DNA of 64,000 bases, from the NCBI RefSeq assembly GCF_007747995.1, contig NZ_CP036276.1, positions 5,818,001 to 5,882,000 of the forward strand, read 5' to 3'. A program made the translations under genes and the position numbers. Positions 61,317 through 64,000 of this stretch are shown piece after piece. Below the pieces are notes generated by a model. The model was not told the origin of the DNA, did not search any database, and worked only from the letters and a program-made list of their open reading frames with translations. Within the stretch, counting starts at the first letter, position 1, and every line of letters starts with the position of its first letter. This stretch comes from Symmachiella dynata. Its GTDB lineage: Bacteria; Planctomycetota; Planctomycetia; Planctomycetales; Planctomycetaceae.

Positions 61317-62858
61317 ATGACGGGCGGCCTGCACTGGATCGACGGAGTCATTGTCGCGAGTTATATCGCGTTGGTGCTCTGGCTGGGGTGGTACTACAGC
61401 CGCCGACAAACCGATACCGGAGACTACTTCACCGGCAATCACGCCATGCCGCCGTTGCTGATCGGCATTTCCCTCTTCGCGACGCTCTTCAGCACGATCA
61501 GTTTTCTCTCCACCCCGGGTGAACTGATCAATAAAGGCCCCGTCATCCTGACTGGCATGCTGGCGATTCCACTCTCCTATATTATCGTCGGCTATCTGCT
61601 CATTCCCGTCTATATGCGGCAACGTGTGACCAGTGCCTATGAGCTGTTGGAAACGCGACTGGGCCTGCCGGCGCGGATGTTGGGAGCCGTGATGTTCGTG
61701 CTCTTGCGATTGTCTTGGATGTCGATGTTGATCTACCTCGCCTCCAAAGCTGTTTTGGAAATGTTGGACCTGTCGCACGACCAACTCCAAATCGTGGCTG
61801 CCGCCACCGGTGCGATTGCCATTATCTATGCCTCGATGGGAGGCCTACGAGCAGTCGTGATTACCGACCTACTGCAATTTCTGCTCCTGTTTGGGGGAGC
61901 GGTCTTGGTGATCGTGATGGCCACCGTCAGGATTGGCGGCATCGACTGGTTTCCCACCTCATGGAATCCCGCGTGGGACACGCAGCCATTGTTCAGTTGG
62001 GATCCGTATGTACGAGTCACCGTGTTCGGCACCATTTTACATGGTGTGTTATGGTGGGTCTGTACAGCGGGAGGCGACCAAACGGCGATTCAACGCTTCA
62101 TGGCCACCCGCGATGCCAGCGCGGCCCGCCGTTCGTTTTTAGTCAATTCGATTGCCGGAGCAGCTGTTATCACTGTGTTGGCACTTGTGGGATTTTCGCT
62201 TCTGGGCTTTTATCAAGCATTTCCAGCGGAACTTCCCGAGGGGAAAACGATCGCCGCCGATGCCGATATTCTGTTCCCGCGCTTCATCTCTCACGAACTT
62301 CCGGTGGGACTGTCCGGTTTGGTCGTGTGCGGCATGTTCGCCGCGGCGATGTCGAGTATCGATTCCGGCGTGAACTCGATCAGTGCGGTGGTGATGACCG
62401 ATTTCATCGACCGTTTCCGCCGTCATCCCGTCTCAGAACAACATCGCCTGCGAATCGCGCGCTGGTTGGCCTTTGGAATTGGTGTGGCTGTGGTGATGGC
62501 CAGTGCGCATCTGGATCACGTTCCCGGTAATTTTTTAGAAAAGACAAAACGCACGATCGGATTATTCGTCGCGCCGATGTTTTCGCTCTTTTTCATGGCC
62601 GTCTTCGTTCGTTTCGCCACCGCCTGGGGCGCGATTGTCGGGGCTGCGTGTGGTTTTCTAGCCGCCGCGATTGTGGCGTATTGGAACTTTGGCGTCGATT
62701 ATTTCAGCCAACTCTCCGCCACGTCGGACGCCTCATTGATTGCATCCGAATCGATCAGCTATCAATGGATTTTTCCCGTCTCACTCGTAACGGCCATTGT
62801 GTGTGGTTGCATCGCCAGCATGTTGAATCGCCTATTCCGCCGCGATGCCGCCAGCTGA
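61317..62858 (+). CDS. Sodium:solute symporter family protein
   Basis: 513 residues with about 13 transmembrane helices and the SSS family landmarks: YYSRRQTDTGDYFTGNHAMPPLLIGISLFATLFSTISFLSTPGE at the start, ATGAIAIIYASMGGLRAVVITDLLQF, the GGDQTAIQRFMATRDASAARRSF loop, and GMFAAAMSSIDSGVNSISAVVMTDF. It imports a solute, perhaps a sugar, amino or organic acid, with Na+. GGAGAG precedes the ATG. The gene downstream is a PhyH dioxygenase; a shared catabolic role is possible. Confidence 0.93.
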   Translation: MTGGLHWIDGVIVASYIALVLWLGWYYSRRQTDTGDYFTGNHAMPPLLIGISLFATLFSTISFLSTPGELINKGPVILTGMLAIPLSYIIVGYLLIPVYMRQRVTSAYELLETRLGLPARMLGAVMFVLLRLSWMSMLIYLASKAVLEMLDLSHDQLQIVAAATGAIAIIYASMGGLRAVVITDLLQFLLLFGGAVLVIVMATVRIGGIDWFPTSWNPAWDTQPLFSWDPYVRVTVFGTILHGVLWWVCTAGGDQTAIQRFMATRDASAARRSFLVNSIAGAAVITVLALVGFSLLGFYQAFPAELPEGKTIAADADILFPRFISHELPVGLSGLVVCGMFAAAMSSIDSGVNSISAVVMTDFIDRFRRHPVSEQHRLRIARWLAFGIGVAVVMASAHLDHVPGNFLEKTKRTIGLFVAPMFSLFFMAVFVRFATAWGAIVGAACGFLAAAIVAYWNFGVDYFSQLSATSDASLIASESISYQWIFPVSLVTAIVCGCIASMLNRLFRRDAAS

Positions 62859-62901
62859 CCTTTGACTTTCAGCGCAGCTTCTCAGGGTTTGGACAACGAC
62901 C

Positions 62902-63711
62902 ATGGATGATAACTCCTTATTGCGGACGTTTCGAACGAGCGGGTTTTGCATTATCGACAACGTGATCCCCGCCGACCGCTGCGACGAAATCCGCAGTAGT
63001 GTCGAAGCTACGGTCAAGCGCGAATGCGGTCAGTATGCATCACCGCAGGGTGTTGATTTTGTTCCCGGTTTGATCAACCACGATCAATCCTTCGCCCCCT
63101 ATTTAGCCGAGACACGATTGTTGGAATTCGTGCAGAGGGTGCTCGGCGAGCAGGTGCGGATTTCGTTCACCTCGGCCATTATCAATCAGCCGGGAAACGT
63201 CCGCGGCAAATGGCACGCCGACTGGCCGTTCAACCAGAATAACGCCGGACATGTGCCGGCGCCTTATGGCGATGCGGTGCTGCATCTGACCACGTTGTGG
63301 ATGCTCTCGCCGTTTGATGCCGGCAACGGCGGCACCTTGGTTGTTCCAGGCAGCCATCGCATCTCCACCAATCCCACCGACTCGGCTTACGGCGTCGATG
63401 CCGAAGCGCCGCACCCCCAAGAGGTCCATGCCGCCGGTGCCGCCGGCAGCGTGTTGGTTTTCGACAGCCGCCTGTGGCACACCACCGCACCGAACAATGC
63501 CCCAAACGCGCGCGTCGCGTTGGCGGTTCGCTATGCACCCTGGTGGTTGAATCTCGAAGTCTTGCGCCCCGAATCCGACCTGCGAAAACAAATGGTCACC
63601 GAGCCTGGAGCCAGCGAAAACCTCGTCCCCTCCGTCAATCCGGCCGTCTACGAGAAACTACCCGCCAACGTGCAACCGCTCTACCGCCATTGGATCCAAC
63701 CCCATCCGTAG
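62902..63711 (+). CDS. Phytanoyl-CoA dioxygenase (PhyH) family protein
   Basis: 269 residues, Fe(II)/2-oxoglutarate-dependent oxygenase. The facial triad is visible as H-x-D in GKWHADWPFNQ (about 103-106) and the distal His in SRLWHTTAPN (about 192), with an Arg about ten residues further (ARVALAVRY) for 2-oxoglutarate. Substrate is unknown; planctomycete genomes carry many such genes. It starts 43 bases after the symporter stop and is probably co-transcribed. Confidence 0.92.
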   Translation: MDDNSLLRTFRTSGFCIIDNVIPADRCDEIRSSVEATVKRECGQYASPQGVDFVPGLINHDQSFAPYLAETRLLEFVQRVLGEQVRISFTSAIINQPGNVRGKWHADWPFNQNNAGHVPAPYGDAVLHLTTLWMLSPFDAGNGGTLVVPGSHRISTNPTDSAYGVDAEAPHPQEVHAAGAAGSVLVFDSRLWHTTAPNNAPNARVALAVRYAPWWLNLEVLRPESDLRKQMVTEPGASENLVPSVNPAVYEKLPANVQPLYRHWIQPHP

Positions 63712-63784
63712 GTCATGCTGTGCATGACGAATCGCCAAATTGTGACGCTATTCCAAGCCCCGTCATGCACAGCATGACCTACGA
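63712..63784. repeat. Inverted repeat between convergent genes
   Basis: TAGGTCATGCTGTGCATGACG is matched by CGTCATGCACAGCATGACCTA, 21-base arms, around a loop of about 30 bases. It could serve both convergent genes as a terminator or be a dispersed palindrome. Confidence 0.7.
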
Positions 63785-63797
63785 ACGCGCTGACATT

Positions 63798-64000
63798 TCA
63801 CTTATCCGCCGGTAATGACTTTAAGACCACTGGCACGATCGCCTGATTCAGGTAGCGGTGGCCTTCGGGGTTGGGATGGCATTGGTCAGTTGTCCAATCG
63901 CCGATGGTTGTTCCGGCGGTTTCGGCGTCGGTCCAGATTTGATAATGATCCACAAGCGGAACCTCCATTTTCTTGGCGACTTCTCGGCAGGCGGCCACGT
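63798..64000 (-). CDS. SGNH/GDSL hydrolase, C-terminal part (runs off window)
   Basis: The last 66 residues of a gene that continues beyond base 64000. CREVAKKMEVPLVDHYQIWTD is followed by QCHPNPEGHRYLNQAIV, whose Asp/His (DQCHPNPEGH) form the block V catalytic pair of SGNH hydrolases, esterases often acting on acetylated sugars. The Ser, Gly and Asn blocks are outside the window. Confidence 0.8.
   Translation of the reverse strand, partial: VAACREVAKKMEVPLVDHYQIWTDAETAGTTIGDWTTDQCHPNPEGHRYLNQAIVPVVLKSLPADK

Overview
The window looks like a chromosome segment of a planctomycete (Planctomycetales-type). The grounds are a Tat-exported DUF1501 protein, many small lipoproteins and envelope-stress proteins, wide gene spacing, numerous short dispersed palindromes, a ribosomal protein S1 with a long acidic tail, and a solute symporter next to a phytanoyl-CoA dioxygenase-like gene. 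This assignment is inference from gene content and style. No rRNA, CRISPR array, prophage or insertion sequence was seen.

Layout. 0-9 kb: unrelated genes (two hypotheticals bracketed by short repeats, a lipoprotein, a beta-propeller protein, DUF1501, tRNA-Leu and tRNA-Arg, a zinc metallopeptidase-like protein, a YetF-like membrane protein). 9.6-14.1 kb: a tightly overlapping three-gene operon of an SbnA-like synthase, an FAD/NAD(P)-binding protein and a Y4yA-like PLP decarboxylase, probably making a diaminopropionate-type or siderophore-like metabolite. 14.3-34.6 kb: a dense stress/envelope island (TrkA-C membrane protein, coiled-coil lipoproteins, PRC-barrel, CsbD, BON, YqjD/YqjE-like proteins, DUF1328, DUF3309, bacterial PH protein, AI-2E permease, DUF2383, GlsB, lipid kinase, ferritin, Pmp3). 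It also holds an NtrC-type sigma-54 activator and a large hybrid histidine kinase.

The most interesting observation is in this island. At least six transcription units, and probably the kinase gene as well, are preceded by GG-N10-GC sigma-54 promoter boxes. Most of these have an upstream copy of the sequence YGYTCAACGACC. I infer a self-contained sigma-54 regulon: hybrid kinase to NtrC-type activator to stress genes.

35-41 kb: an inverse-autotransporter-like beta-helix protein, two GNAT acetyltransferases (the second at 41.4-41.8 kb), an HNH endonuclease, an isolated tRNA-Trp-like gene and tRNA-His. 42-47.4 kb: an array of 17 tRNA genes, all on the minus strand, separated by recurring repeat-filled spacers and interrupted by only two protein genes. 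47.8-51.2 kb: a primary-like sigma factor and ribosomal protein S1. 51.7-64 kb: metabolism, with a DUF4432 epimerase-like protein, a nitrilase-family amidase, a fatty-acid beta-oxidation operon (acyl-CoA synthetase, thiolase, FadB-like), an exported FAH-fold protein, a sodium:solute symporter, a PhyH dioxygenase and the C-terminus of an SGNH hydrolase.
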